A stretch of 64,000 nucleotides of DNA, from the NCBI RefSeq assembly GCF_021026195.1, contig NZ_JAJNCT010000028.1, forward strand, positions 124,001-188,000, given 5' to 3'. Position numbers and translations under genes: made by a program. The stretch comes from Comamonas koreensis. GTDB lineage: Bacteria; Pseudomonadota; Gammaproteobacteria; Burkholderiales; Burkholderiaceae_C. Below, one piece after another: positions 16,230 through 29,284 of this stretch (position 1 is the first letter of the stretch; every line of letters begins with the position of its first letter). Under the pieces are notes generated by a model. It ran no database searches and was not told where the DNA came from. It was given only the letters and a program-made list of their open reading frames with translations.

Positions 16230-18548
16230 ATGATGCATTACCACTCTCCCATTTATCGATTTGCGCTGCACTCCATCGCAGCAAGCGTCCTTCTAATGGG
16301 CGGCAATGGCGCGGCGCTTGCGCAAACCGCCATCACCACCGGCACCGCCAGCATCCGTGCGGGCGAGCCGGTGACCCTGAACTTTGCCAATGCCGACATC
16401 GAGTCCATCGCGCGCACCATGGCCACCATCACCGGCAAGAGCGTGGTGGTAGATCCGCGCATCAAGGGCACGATGAACCTGGTGACCGACCGGCCCGTCT
16501 CGCCGCAAGCCGCTTTCGAGCAGTTCCTGGCGGCCTTGCGCCTGCAGAACTACACCGTGGTCGAGGCCGCAGGCCTCTACAAGGTCGTGCCCGAGGCCGA
16601 TGCCAAGCTGCAGGGCGGCACGGTGCGCATCACCCAGGGCGGCGCCGGCGGCCAGGTGCCCGGTGGCGGCCAGATCGTCACCCAGATCTTCAAGCTCAAC
16701 TTCGAGAGCGCCAACAACTTGGTGCCGGTGCTGCGTCCGCTGATCAGCCCCAACAACACCATCAATGTGAACCCGGGCAACAACTCCCTGGTCATCACCG
16801 ACTACGCCGACAACCTGCAGCGCCTCTCGCGCATCATCGCGTCGATGGATGTGGCCAACGCCAGCGATGTGGAAGTGGTGCAGCTGGAACACGCAGTCGC
16901 CACCGACATCGTGCCCATGCTGCAGCGCCTGCTGGAAGGCGGCCAGACCGTGTCCGCCAGCGGCAGCGCCACCACCGGTGCAGCCCCCGGCGCCGCACAG
17001 ACCGACAACGCCTACCGCACCTCGGTGCTGGCCGACCCGCGCACCAACAGCATCCTGCTGCGCGCGGCCAACCCGGCACGCCTGTCGCAGGCCAAGATGC
17101 TGATCGGCAAGCTCGACAGCCCCAGCCGTGGCGGCAATGCCTCGGGCAATATCCATGTGGTCTACCTGCGCAATGCCGATGCCACCGCACTGGCCACCAC
17201 CCTGCGCGCGGCACTGGCCGGCCAGGACGGCAACAGCGCCAGCCCCTCCACCAACCTGTCGAGCAGCGGCAGCAGTGGCGGCCTGAGCACCAACACGCGC
17301 AGCGGCCTTACCTCGCTCAGCGGCAGCACCAGCGGCACGCTGGGCAGCAGCGCCAGCAATAGCAGCGCAGGCGGCTTGGGTTCAGGTGCACGCCTGGGCA
17401 CGGGCACCTCGCTGGGCACCTCCGGCGACAGCGGCAGTGCCACCGGCGGCATCATCCAGGCCGACACGGCCACCAACTCGCTGATCATCACGGCGCCCGA
17501 GCCGCTGTACCGCCAGATCCGCGCGGTCATCGACCAGCTCGACAGCCGCCGCGCCCAGGTGCTGGTCGAGAGCCTGATCGTCGAAGTCAGCGCCGAGAAG
17601 GCCGCGCAGTTTGGCGTGCAGTGGCAGAGCCTGCTGGGCCAGGGCAACAACGTCGTCGGCGTCATCGGCAACAACTTCACCGTGGGCGGTGCCAACCTGT
17701 TCAACCTGGCCGCCGGCATTGCCAACGGCACCTACAGCACCCTGCCCAGCGCCGGCATGAACGCCGGCATCGCCTTCAAGCACAACGGCGAATATGTGCT
17801 GGGCGCGCTGGCCAACCTGCTGCAGTCCAATGCCGATGGCAATGTGCTGGCCACCCCCAACCTGCTGACCCTGGACAACCAGGAAGCGCAGATTCTGGTC
17901 GGCCAGAACGTGCCCTTCGTCACCGGCTCCTACGCCAACAGCACTGGCAGCAGCACCGTCAACCCCTTCACCACGGTGGAGCGCAAGGACGTGGGCCTGA
18001 CCCTGCGTGTGCGCCCACAGATCAATGCCAATGGCACCGTCAAGCTGACGATCTACCAAGAAACCTCCAACGTGCTCGACGGCACGACCACCAATGCCAA
18101 CGGCCCCACCACCAACAAGCGCTCGATCGAATCGACCGTGCTGGTGGACGATGGCTCGGTCATCGTGATCGGCGGCCTGCTGCAAGACCAGTACTCCGGC
18201 TCGGTGCAGAAGGTGCCTTACCTGGGCGATATCCCCGGCATTGGCGCGCTGTTCCGCAGTGACACCCGCTCGCGCAAGAAGACCAACTTGATGGTCTTCC
18301 TGCGTCCCGTGGTGATGCGCGATGCCGCCGCCACCCAGCAGGTCAGCATGGACCGCTACGAGCTGATGCGCGGCGCGCAGATTGCCGCCCAGCCTGAGCA
18401 AAGCACGCGCGTGCCGATCAACGACTCGTCCATCATCACGCCGATGGGCCAGCAGACCTCGGGCACGCCGTTGGGCTACTCCGAGACGCCAGTGATCGAG
18501 TCCCGCCCGCTGACCGTGACGCCGCAAGGCATGCGCTTCGAGCCCTGA
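16230..18548 (+). CDS. gspD: Type II secretion secretin GspD
   Basis: Outer-membrane secretin forming the exit pore, 772 aa. Signal peptide MMHYHSPIYRFALHSIAASV ends near ALAQ-TAITTG. N0 (VTLNFANADIESIARTMA), N1 to N3 repeats, then the secretin core with VLVESLIVEVSAEKAAQFGVQWQ, NVLATPNLLTLDNQEAQILVGQNVPF and the beta-lip region VGLTLRVRPQI. Between N3 halves (about residues 330-410) there is a long Gly/Ser/Thr-rich insert of low complexity. The start uses the first of two adjacent ATG codons, 4 bp after gspN. Confidence 0.95.
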   Translation: MMHYHSPIYRFALHSIAASVLLMGGNGAALAQTAITTGTASIRAGEPVTLNFANADIESIARTMATITGKSVVVDPRIKGTMNLVTDRPVSPQAAFEQFLAALRLQNYTVVEAAGLYKVVPEADAKLQGGTVRITQGGAGGQVPGGGQIVTQIFKLNFESANNLVPVLRPLISPNNTINVNPGNNSLVITDYADNLQRLSRIIASMDVANASDVEVVQLEHAVATDIVPMLQRLLEGGQTVSASGSATTGAAPGAAQTDNAYRTSVLADPRTNSILLRAANPARLSQAKMLIGKLDSPSRGGNASGNIHVVYLRNADATALATTLRAALAGQDGNSASPSTNLSSSGSSGGLSTNTRSGLTSLSGSTSGTLGSSASNSSAGGLGSGARLGTGTSLGTSGDSGSATGGIIQADTATNSLIITAPEPLYRQIRAVIDQLDSRRAQVLVESLIVEVSAEKAAQFGVQWQSLLGQGNNVVGVIGNNFTVGGANLFNLAAGIANGTYSTLPSAGMNAGIAFKHNGEYVLGALANLLQSNADGNVLATPNLLTLDNQEAQILVGQNVPFVTGSYANSTGSSTVNPFTTVERKDVGLTLRVRPQINANGTVKLTIYQETSNVLDGTTTNANGPTTNKRSIESTVLVDDGSVIVIGGLLQDQYSGSVQKVPYLGDIPGIGALFRSDTRSRKKTNLMVFLRPVVMRDAAATQQVSMDRYELMRGAQIAAQPEQSTRVPINDSSIITPMGQQTSGTPLGYSETPVIESRPLTVTPQGMRFEP

Positions 18549-18572
18549 TAGCGCGCACAGAGAGCCGAACCC

Positions 18573-19934
<1,362 letters not shown>

Positions 19935-19947
19935 CCACAATTGTCTA

Positions 19948-20215
19948 AGAACGTGTTTACGATCTCCTCGCGCCGCGACAGTGGTTTTGCGGGATGGGAT
20001 GCGAGGCGCAATACCGCAGCAATAGCCATGCTATTGCGAGGATTTGCAACGACGCAGACCGCCCGCAAAACCCCCGTCCCTACGGGTTGGAGTGAAATCG
20101 GGCGATTTCTTCGCGCTGGCCCTTGCTTGCACCCCGGTGCAAGCTGCGGACCAGCCCTTCGAACTCATCCCGATTGCACTCCAACGCGGCTGCGTAGAGA
20201 TCGTAAACACGTTCT
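19948..20215. repeat. 268-bp nested inverted-repeat (MITE-like) element behind gspE
   Basis: Starts 13 bp after the gspE stop. Perfect 19-bp terminal inverted repeats (AGAACGTGTTTACGATCTC at 19948-19966; its complement at 20197-20215) enclose two nested stem-loops. The first has arms GGTTTTGCGGG (19983-19993) and CCCGCAAAACC (20062-20072) around a hairpin GCAATAGC-CAT-GCTATTGC (20019-20037). The second has 16-bp arms at 20087-20102 and 20169-20184 with one mismatch, around a hairpin CTTGCACC-CC-GGTGCAAG (20126-20143). No protein is encoded. It looks like a non-autonomous mobile element or structured RNA; a TA lies at both outer edges but a target duplication is not certain. Confidence 0.8.
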
Positions 20216-20251
20216 ATTACCCCGTAGGCGCCGCCCGCGCCAACGGGTATT

Positions 20252-20271
20252 GGCGATTTGACACAATCGCC
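20252..20271. repeat. Inverted repeat GGCGATT / AATCGCC before the 93-aa membrane protein
   Basis: Seven-base arms separated by TGACAC, ending two bases before the ATG of the small membrane protein. It could be an operator or a hairpin covering the translation start. It lies outside the 268-bp element. Confidence 0.35.
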
Positions 20272-20273
20272 CC

Positions 20274-20555
20274 ATGTTGGAATCGCTCAATACCCTCGTC
20301 GCGCCCTACGGCGGCATGTTGTTTCTCTGGCTCACCGTGCTGGCCATCGCCAGCCTGGCAGCGCTGCGCCATTTTCAGCCGCGCATGTCCACCGCGCAGC
20401 TGCGCCGGCTGATGCGTATCGCCGGCCTGATGGCGCTGGTGATCTCCTGGTTTGCGATGCAGCAAGGCGAGCGCTACCTGGCGACGGCGCTGCTGGTGCT
20501 GCTCTGGGGGATTCTGGTGGGCATCAGCTGCGCACGGGCGATTCGGCAGCGCTGA
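20274..20555 (+). CDS. Small hypothetical membrane protein
   Basis: 93-aa protein of unknown function. Three hydrophobic segments are visible (GGMLFLWLTVLAIASLAAL, about 13-31; IAGLMALVISWFAM, 49-62; LATALLVLLWGILVGISCA, 69-87), separated by basic stretches (RHFQPRMSTAQLRRLMR), so it should sit in the inner membrane. No known domain was recognised. No Shine-Dalgarno sequence is evident; the ATG directly follows an inverted repeat. The gene has codon use like its neighbours. Confidence 0.65.
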   Translation: MLESLNTLVAPYGGMLFLWLTVLAIASLAALRHFQPRMSTAQLRRLMRIAGLMALVISWFAMQQGERYLATALLVLLWGILVGISCARAIRQR

Positions 20556-20644
20556 ATTCAGGCAGCTTTTGCGCTGCCTCGGTCTGACTAAAACAAGGCT
20601 CCGGCCTACGCATTTCCCCCATACCCACAGTCAGCAAAGGATAT

Positions 20645-20656
20645 TTGCCTAGGCAA
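20645..20656. promoter_or_regulatory. 12-bp palindrome TTGCCTAGGCAA before the oxidoreductase gene
   Basis: Perfect palindrome without a spacer, ending 10 bases before the ATG of the flavin-dependent oxidoreductase gene. It overlaps the expected ribosome-binding region and could be a repressor site. No regulator gene is adjacent, so this is only a candidate. Confidence 0.3.
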
Positions 20657-20666
20657 GAATGTCCGC

Positions 20667-21683
<1,017 letters not shown>

Positions 21684-21776
21684 ACAGCGGCTTAGCCTGC
21701 GCCTTTCGCCCTGATCGGCGCCCTTTTTTAAGTAAAGGCGGCGCCGGTCCCGCCTCACCCAGGCTATGCTTGCGCC

Positions 21777-22343
21777 ATGTCTGTCCCCTATAGAACCACC
21801 CTGCCAGCGGCATTGACGGCCTGCACCTTGCTGGCCGGCTGCATGCAGCAGCCACCCGACGATCCCCCACCGGCGCCCCAGGCCCAGCAGGCCGCGCCGG
21901 CCGTGGCCCCGCCTGCAGCGGCCGCCCAGCCCCAGACCAGCGCCGGCAACGAAGACCCCGCGCTGGCCGCGCACATGCAAACGCCCGAGTTCCGCCGCGA
22001 ATACCGTACCAAGCAAGAGCAATTGCAGAACGAGGCCGAGGTGCAGGAGCAGGCCCCCTGGTTGGGCAGCACAGGCCTGACGGAAGCCCAGGAGCGCTCC
22101 GTGCCCCGCTATGTGCGCATGGAACTGGGCCAGTCGCTCAGCAGCGCCGACCCGGTGCGTGCCGAGGATTTGCAGTACATCGGCCACTTTGCCGAGATGG
22201 ATGGCACCGTCTACTACTGGCGCATTCCCGACAAGGCCCATGCCCATGGCGACACCCATGCCGGCCCGGCCTATGTCTACATCCGCAAGGACACGGCGGG
22301 TGTGTTCTACACCGACTGGGGCAACCGCACGCCACCGGGCTAG
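21777..22343 (+). CDS. Hypothetical lipoprotein
   Basis: 188-aa predicted lipoprotein of unknown function. The N-terminus ends in a lipobox LLAGC with Cys22, followed by a Pro/Ala/Gln-rich linker (residues 23-60) typical of surface or periplasmic lipoproteins. The C-terminal part has an Asp/His/Tyr-rich domain (GHFAEMDGTVYYWRIPDKAHAHGDTHAGPAYVYI) with no family recognised. The ATG stands close behind a TATGCT motif, so the transcript may have a very short leader. Confidence 0.65.
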   Translation: MSVPYRTTLPAALTACTLLAGCMQQPPDDPPPAPQAQQAAPAVAPPAAAAQPQTSAGNEDPALAAHMQTPEFRREYRTKQEQLQNEAEVQEQAPWLGSTGLTEAQERSVPRYVRMELGQSLSSADPVRAEDLQYIGHFAEMDGTVYYWRIPDKAHAHGDTHAGPAYVYIRKDTAGVFYTDWGNRTPPG

Positions 22344-22434
22344 ATCGCGCAGCTGTACAGCGGTGGCCAGGAATAACGTCTATTCCACCTGCACGCGCCG
22401 CCTGCTTTCATAATGGCCAGCGGAGACCTACCGC

Positions 22435-23769
22435 ATGAGCCACACCCCATCCCCAGCGCTGGCCGATCCCCGGCGCGATCCCCAGCAGTTTCTTCTGGAC
22501 CTGTACCAGCGCGCTGTGCAGCGCGCGCAACCGCTGCACAGCATGGCGCAGTACCTGCCGCCACCGCCCAAAGGGCGCACCTTGGTGCTGGGCGCCGGCA
22601 AGGCAGGCGGCTCGATGGCGCAGGCGCTCGAAGCCCTCTGGCCCCAGGATGCGCCGCTGTCGGGCCTGGTCGTCACGCGCTACGGCCATATTCCGCCCCG
22701 CCCCCCAGGGCTGGCCCAGCGCCTGGAGGTGGTCGAAGCCGCACACCCGGTACCCGATGCTGCCGGCCTGGCGGCGGCCGAACGCATACTGGCGCTGACC
22801 CAAGGCTTGACCGCCGATGACCTGGTGCTCTGCCTGATCTCGGGCGGTGGCTCGGCGCTGCTGACCTTGCCCGCCGAAGGCATGGGCCTGCAGGACAAGC
22901 AGCGCATCAACCAGGCCCTGCTGGACAGCGGTGCCGCCATTGGCGAGATGAACTGCGTGCGCAAGCACCTCTCGCGCATCAAGGGCGGGCGCCTGGCCGC
23001 TGCCTGCTACCCCGCCAAGCTGGTGACCCTGACCATCAGCGATGTGCCCGGCGACGATCCCTCGGTCATCGCCAGCGGCCCCACGGTGCCCGATGCCTCG
23101 ACCTGCGCCGAGGCGCTGGCGATTCTGAACCGCTACCAGATCCCGCTGCCCGACAGCCTGCGCGCCGCGCTGGAGGATGGATCGCTGGAGACGCCCAAGC
23201 CCGGCGATCCACGCTTTGCCGGCCATGAGGTGCATCTGATCGCCACGCCTCAGCAATCGCTGGATGCTGCAGCCCAAGCCGCCGTCGCCGCCGGTATCGC
23301 CGCCCATGTGCTGTCCGATGAGATCGAGGGCGAGTCGCGCGAGATCGGCAAGATGCATGCGGCGCTGGCACGTGCCGTGGCCCGCTACGGCAGCCCGTTC
23401 GCCAAACCCTGCGTCATCCTCTCGGGGGGCGAGACCACCGTCACCATCCGCCCGCGCCAGCCCGGGGCGGCCAAGGGGCGCGGTGGGCGCGCAGGCGAGT
23501 TCTGCATGGGCCTGGCGCAGGCCCTGCAAGGCCAGGGCGGTGTCTGGGCGTTGGCGGCCGATACCGATGGTATCGATGGTGTGGAAGACAATGCCGGCGC
23601 GCGTGTGGCACCCGACACATTGCAGCGCGCTGCGGCGCTGCAGCTGCGCCTCAGCGACCACCTGGACCGCAACGATGCCTATGGCTTTTTCGAGGCGCTG
23701 GGCGACCTGGTGGTGACCGGGCCCACGCACACCAATGTCAACGATTTCCGCGCCATTCTGATTCTGTGA
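22435..23769 (+). CDS. ttuD: Glycerate 2-kinase / hydroxypyruvate reductase, MOFRL family
   Basis: Cytoplasmic enzyme acting on glycerate (2-kinase) in the glyoxylate/tartronate route; older annotations call the family hydroxypyruvate reductase. 444 aa with DUF4147 (residues 15-250: VLGAGKAGGSMAQALE, CLISGGGSALLTLPAEG, VRKHLSRIKGGRLA, TISDVPGDDPSVIASGPTV) and the C-terminal MOFRL domain (ILSGGETTVTI, GGRAGEFCMGLAQAL, ALAADTDGIDG). It precedes gcl-hyi-glxR on the same strand but is separated from them by the convergent LysR gene. With GlxR it would turn tartronate semialdehyde into 2-phosphoglycerate. Confidence 0.88.
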   Translation: MSHTPSPALADPRRDPQQFLLDLYQRAVQRAQPLHSMAQYLPPPPKGRTLVLGAGKAGGSMAQALEALWPQDAPLSGLVVTRYGHIPPRPPGLAQRLEVVEAAHPVPDAAGLAAAERILALTQGLTADDLVLCLISGGGSALLTLPAEGMGLQDKQRINQALLDSGAAIGEMNCVRKHLSRIKGGRLAAACYPAKLVTLTISDVPGDDPSVIASGPTVPDASTCAEALAILNRYQIPLPDSLRAALEDGSLETPKPGDPRFAGHEVHLIATPQQSLDAAAQAAVAAGIAAHVLSDEIEGESREIGKMHAALARAVARYGSPFAKPCVILSGGETTVTIRPRQPGAAKGRGGRAGEFCMGLAQALQGQGGVWALAADTDGIDGVEDNAGARVAPDTLQRAAALQLRLSDHLDRNDAYGFFEALGDLVVTGPTHTNVNDFRAILIL

Positions 23770-23801
23770 TGCGGGCAGCCAGCTGGGCGGACGCCCCGCG
23801 C

Positions 23802-24719
23802 CTAGCCGCCTTGGGGCAGGTTCTCCCACCAGGCCGCATCAAAGCTGCCCTGCAAGAACGCGATAAAGGACTGCACCTTTTGCGGCACCAGGCGCGGCGA
23901 GGGGTAGACGGCGTGGATCTCCTGCTCGGGCAGGCGGCAGGTCTTGAGCACCTCGACCACGCGGCCCGCCTTCAGCGACTCATGCGCCACATAGCGCGGC
24001 AGTGCAGCCACGCCCATGTGCGAGCGCGCAGCGGCCAGCAAGGCCGAGAGGTTGTTGGAGCGCAGCCGACCCGTGACGGGCACGGAAACGGACTCGCCAC
24101 TGGCATTGCGCAGGCGCCAGACATCATTGCCCTGCACGCTGCTGTAGATCAGCGCCGAATGCTCTTTCAGGTCTGAAGGCCGGCGCGGCGTGCCGTGCTT
24201 GCGCAGGTAGGCGGGCGAGGCCACCAGCACCCAGGGATTGACGCCCAGCATGCGCGCGCCCAGCGATGAATCCGCCAGCTTGCCCAGGCGCAGCGCCACA
24301 TCGATGCCCTGGGCCACCAGGTCGGTGTAGCGGTCTTCAAAGCTCAGGTCCACCTGCACCTGCGGGTTGTGCTTCATGAAATCCATCGCCAGCGGAATCA
24401 GCACGCGCCGCCCAAACGCCACCGAGCTGCCAATGCGCAGCTGGCCCTGCACCTGCGTCTGCCGCACCTGCACCACATTGTCGGCATCGGCCACATCGCT
24501 GACGATGCGCTTGCATTTCTCGTAGTACAGCGCACCCGCCTCGGTCAGGCTCACGCCCCGCGTATTGCGGTTGAGCAGGCGCACTTTGAGCCGCGCCTCC
24601 ATCGCTGCCACCTGCTTGGTCACCGTGGGCTGGGTCGATGAAAACTCCTGCGCCACCTTGGTGAAGCTGCCCGTTTCCACCACGCGCACAAACATGTGCA
24701 TGGCATCGAGTCGGTCCAT
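23802..24719 (-). CDS. LysR-family transcriptional regulator
   Basis: DNA-binding regulator, 305 aa, of usual LTTR length. The winged HTH is in residues 1-60 (MDRLDAMHMFVRVVETGSFTKVAQEFSSTQPTVTKQVAAME), followed by the effector-binding domain (GQLRIGSSVAFGRRVLIPLAMDFMKHNPQVQVDLSFEDR). It is transcribed away from gcl, the classic layout for a LysR regulator of the neighbouring gene. The likely inducer is an intermediate of glyoxylate or allantoin catabolism, by inference only. Convergent with the MOFRL kinase gene. Confidence 0.9.
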   Translation of the reverse strand: MDRLDAMHMFVRVVETGSFTKVAQEFSSTQPTVTKQVAAMEARLKVRLLNRNTRGVSLTEAGALYYEKCKRIVSDVADADNVVQVRQTQVQGQLRIGSSVAFGRRVLIPLAMDFMKHNPQVQVDLSFEDRYTDLVAQGIDVALRLGKLADSSLGARMLGVNPWVLVASPAYLRKHGTPRRPSDLKEHSALIYSSVQGNDVWRLRNASGESVSVPVTGRLRSNNLSALLAAARSHMGVAALPRYVAHESLKAGRVVEVLKTCRLPEQEIHAVYPSPRLVPQKVQSFIAFLQGSFDAAWWENLPQGG

Positions 24720-24839
24720 GGTTGTGTCTCCTGGGATTGCTGCGGCCTGGCATGCCGCAAGTCACACGCAGGGCGCTTCTTGGAACAGGTTCTTAGCGCC
24801 TCTGCGCCCGATGATGCGGCATGCAGTGCCGTGCCGTCC

Positions 24840-24854
24840 ATTCCTGGGTGGAAT
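24840..24854 (+). promoter_or_regulatory. Candidate LysR operator ATTCC-N5-GGAAT upstream of gcl
   Basis: Perfect inverted repeat of the T-N11-A type that LysR proteins bind, midway in the 212-bp region between the divergent lysR and gcl genes. The position, about 80 bp before the gcl start, fits an activator site. Confidence 0.45.
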
Positions 24855-24931
24855 AAATTTTATGGTCCGCCTGCGCCTTCCGGCAAACGCCTGGCTTCCC
24901 TACAGTCGATCCCAGCTGTAAAGGAGACCCC

Positions 24932-26722
<1,791 letters not shown>

Positions 26723-26754
26723 AGAGCCCCTCGTTTTTTAACCGGAGTTTTGCC

Positions 26755-27558
26755 ATGCCCCGTTTTGCTGCCAACCTCAGCATGCTGTTTACCGAAGTGC
26801 CCTTTCTCGAACGCTTTGAGCGCGCCGCCCAGGCCGGTTTTGAGGCCGTGGAGTTTCTGTTTCCCTATGCCCATAGCGTCGAAGAGATCCAGCAGCGGCT
26901 CGATGCGACGGGCCTGCAGATTGTGTTGCACAACCTGCCTGCGGGCGATTGGGAGGCCGGCGAGCGCGGCATTGCCTGCGATCCCCGGCGGGTGGATGAA
27001 TTCCGCGCCGGCGTTGCCAAGGCCGTCACCTATGCCCATGCGCTGGGCGTGCCCCAGCTCAACTGCCTGGCCGGCAAGGCGCCCGCCGGTGTGGATGCCG
27101 CCACGTTGCGTCGCACCCTGGTCGACAACCTGCGCTTTGCCGCTGCGGCGCTGAAGATGGCCGACCTGCGCCTGCTGGTCGAGCCCATCAATACCTTCGA
27201 CATCCCCGGCTTCTACCTGAGCCGCACCGACCAGGCACTGGCCATTCTGGATGAAGTCGGCGCCGCCAATGCCTTTGTGCAGTACGACATTTACCATGCC
27301 CAGCGCAGCGAAGGCGAGCTGGCCGCCACCCTGCAAAAGCACCTGGCCCGCATCGGCCATGTGCAGCTGGCCGACAACCCGGGACGCCACGAGCCGGGCA
27401 CGGGCGAGATCCACTACCCCTTCCTGTTCGCACACCTGGACCGCATCGGCTACAGCGGCTGGGTGGGTTGCGAATACAAGCCCGCGCAGAGCACCGAGGC
27501 AGGCCTGCACTGGCTGCAGACCGTGGCGGGCCAGAAGCGGGCGACGGCCACCGCCTGA
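26755..27558 (+). CDS. hyi: Hydroxypyruvate isomerase
   Basis: Cytoplasmic TIM-barrel isomerase converting hydroxypyruvate and tartronate semialdehyde, 267 aa. It begins MPRFAANLSMLFTEVPFLERFERAAQAGFEAVEFLFPY, the strongly conserved start of Hyi. Metal and catalytic residues are in LLVEPINTFDIPGFYL, FVQYDIYHAQRSEGEL, HVQLADNPGRHEPGTGEIHYPFL and GCEYKP. It lies 32 bp behind gcl with a GGAG ribosome site, and 51 bp before glxR. Confidence 0.95.
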   Translation: MPRFAANLSMLFTEVPFLERFERAAQAGFEAVEFLFPYAHSVEEIQQRLDATGLQIVLHNLPAGDWEAGERGIACDPRRVDEFRAGVAKAVTYAHALGVPQLNCLAGKAPAGVDAATLRRTLVDNLRFAAAALKMADLRLLVEPINTFDIPGFYLSRTDQALAILDEVGAANAFVQYDIYHAQRSEGELAATLQKHLARIGHVQLADNPGRHEPGTGEIHYPFLFAHLDRIGYSGWVGCEYKPAQSTEAGLHWLQTVAGQKRATATA

Positions 27559-27609
27559 TCGCGCCAGAGCCACACACCCTTATCCATAAAAAACCAAGGA
27601 GATTTCTGC

Positions 27610-28524
27610 ATGCATGCAACGCCACTCAAACTGGGCTTTATCGGCCTGGGCATCATGGGCGCGCCCATGTGCAGCCACCTGATCGCCGCCGGCCACCAGC
27701 TGTTCATCAACACGCGCGGCAAGGTGCCGGCCCACATCGCAGAAAGCTCAGCCACCCAATGCACATCGGTGCGCGGTGTGGCCGAGCGGGCCGATATCGT
27801 CTTTGTGATGGTGCCCGACACGCCCGACGTCGAGCAAGTGCTGTTTGCGGCTGATGGCCTGGCCGCCGGCCTCAAGGGCAGCAGCGGCAAGATTGTGGTC
27901 GATATGTCGTCCATCTCGCCGGTAGCGACCAAGGACTTTGCCAAACGCATCACGGCGCTGGGCGCGCAGTACCTGGATGCGCCGGTATCGGGCGGCGAGG
28001 TGGGGGCCAAGAACGCGACCCTGTCCATCATGGTGGGTGGCCCGGAAGCAGCCTTTGAACGGGTCAAGCCGCTGTTCGAGACCCTGGGCAAGAACATCAC
28101 CCTGGTCGGCGAGAACGGCGACGGCCAGACCGCCAAAGTGGCCAACCAGATCATCGTTGCCTTGAACATCGAGGCGGTGGCCGAGGCCCTGCTGTTTGCA
28201 TCGCGTGCTGGTGCTGATCCGGCGCGGGTGCGCCAGGCGCTGCTCGGCGGCTTTGCCTCGTCCAAGATTCTGGAGGTGCATGCCGAGCGCATGATCCAGC
28301 GCACGTTTGATCCCGGCTTCCGCATCGCGCTGCACCAAAAGGACCTGAACCTGGCGCTGTCCAGCGCACGCCAGCTTGGCGTGGCGCTGCCCAACACCGC
28401 CCAGGCGCAGGAGCTGTTCAACAGCTGCGTGGCCCATGGCGGCGCGGGCTGGGACCATTCCGGCCTGGTGCGCGCGCTGGAGATCCAGGCGAATTTCGAG
28501 ATCGGGCAAAAAGCGCCGAGCTGA
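27610..28524 (+). CDS. glxR: Tartronate semialdehyde reductase (2-hydroxy-3-oxopropionate reductase)
   Basis: NAD(P)H-dependent reductase of the beta-hydroxyacid dehydrogenase family, making D-glycerate from tartronate semialdehyde, 304 aa. Rossmann motif LGFIGLGIMGAPMCSHL (residues 8-24), the substrate motif DAPVSGGEVGAKNATLSIMVGG (about residues 123-144) and the catalytic Lys in GQTAKVANQIIVALN. An AAGGAG site precedes the ATG. Last gene of the gcl operon. Confidence 0.95.
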   Translation: MHATPLKLGFIGLGIMGAPMCSHLIAAGHQLFINTRGKVPAHIAESSATQCTSVRGVAERADIVFVMVPDTPDVEQVLFAADGLAAGLKGSSGKIVVDMSSISPVATKDFAKRITALGAQYLDAPVSGGEVGAKNATLSIMVGGPEAAFERVKPLFETLGKNITLVGENGDGQTAKVANQIIVALNIEAVAEALLFASRAGADPARVRQALLGGFASSKILEVHAERMIQRTFDPGFRIALHQKDLNLALSSARQLGVALPNTAQAQELFNSCVAHGGAGWDHSGLVRALEIQANFEIGQKAPS

Positions 28525-28562
28525 GCCGGTTGCAGGGCTGGCAGACCGGCTATGCTTGCGCG

Positions 28563-29261
28563 ATGTCCCGCCCTGCCCGCCTGCTCCGCCTGCTCGATCT
28601 GTTGCGCCGCGCCCGCCAGCCCCAAACCGGCCCGGCGCTGGCCCAGACCTTGGAAGTGAGCCTGCGTACCCTCTACCGTGATATCGCCAGCCTGCGCGAG
28701 CAAGGCGCAGCGATAGAGGGCGATCCCGGCATTGGCTTTGAGATGCGGCCCGGCTTTTTGCTGCCGCCGCTGATGTTCAACGCCGATGAGTTGGAGGCCC
28801 TGCTGCTGGGCGCGCGCTGGGCCAGCCTGCAGGCCGACCCGCAGCTGGCCAGTGCCGCCAGCGCTGCGATGGACCGTATCCGCAGCGCCCTGCCGCTGGA
28901 GCTGCGCATTGCAGTCGATACCAGCGGCCTGATGGTCCCCAACATGCAGCCCAACCCCCAGCCCGAAACCTGGCAGACCGGGCTGCGCCGCGCGATCCGT
29001 GCCGAGCACAAGGTGGTGTTGCACTACGAAGACCAGCACGGCCGCCTGACCGAGCGCCTGGTCTGGCCCTTCGCGATGGCCTATTTCGACCGCAGCCGGG
29101 TGGTGTCCGCCTGGTGCGAGCTGCGCCAGGGCTTTCGCCACTTTCGGGCCGACCGGGTGCATGCGATGCAGGAGCTGCAGGAGCGCTATCCGCAAAGCCG
29201 GCACAGCCTCCTCCAGCAGTGGTTAGCAGAGACCGGCTATACCCTGGACGGCTGGTCCTAA
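28563..29261 (+). CDS. YafY-type HTH/WYL transcriptional regulator
   Basis: DNA-binding regulator, 232 aa. N-terminal HTH_11 (MSRPARLLRLLDLLRRARQPQTGPALAQTLEVSLRTLYRDIASLREQGAAIEG, residues 1-54) and a WYL domain around residues 130-200 (EHKVVLHYEDQHGRLTERLVWPFAMAYFDRSRVVSAWCELRQGFRHFRADR). The start at 28563 begins directly at the HTH; an in-frame ATG 33 bases upstream adds nothing conserved. It lies 99 bp upstream of a glutathione transferase gene, with a palindrome between them. Confidence 0.88.
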   Translation: MSRPARLLRLLDLLRRARQPQTGPALAQTLEVSLRTLYRDIASLREQGAAIEGDPGIGFEMRPGFLLPPLMFNADELEALLLGARWASLQADPQLASAASAAMDRIRSALPLELRIAVDTSGLMVPNMQPNPQPETWQTGLRRAIRAEHKVVLHYEDQHGRLTERLVWPFAMAYFDRSRVVSAWCELRQGFRHFRADRVHAMQELQERYPQSRHSLLQQWLAETGYTLDGWS

Positions 29262-29284
29262 GAACCTGCGGCGCCATGTCAGCT

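Noticed and set aside
19941-20261. 106-codon frame inside the 268-bp element
   Set aside because: Over most of its length it is made of inverted-repeat arms, with no family resemblance and no ribosome site.
21700-21765. Terminator behind the flavin oxidoreductase gene
   Set aside because: GGCGCC arms are present, but the T-run lies inside the loop and not behind the stem, so intrinsic termination is not supported.
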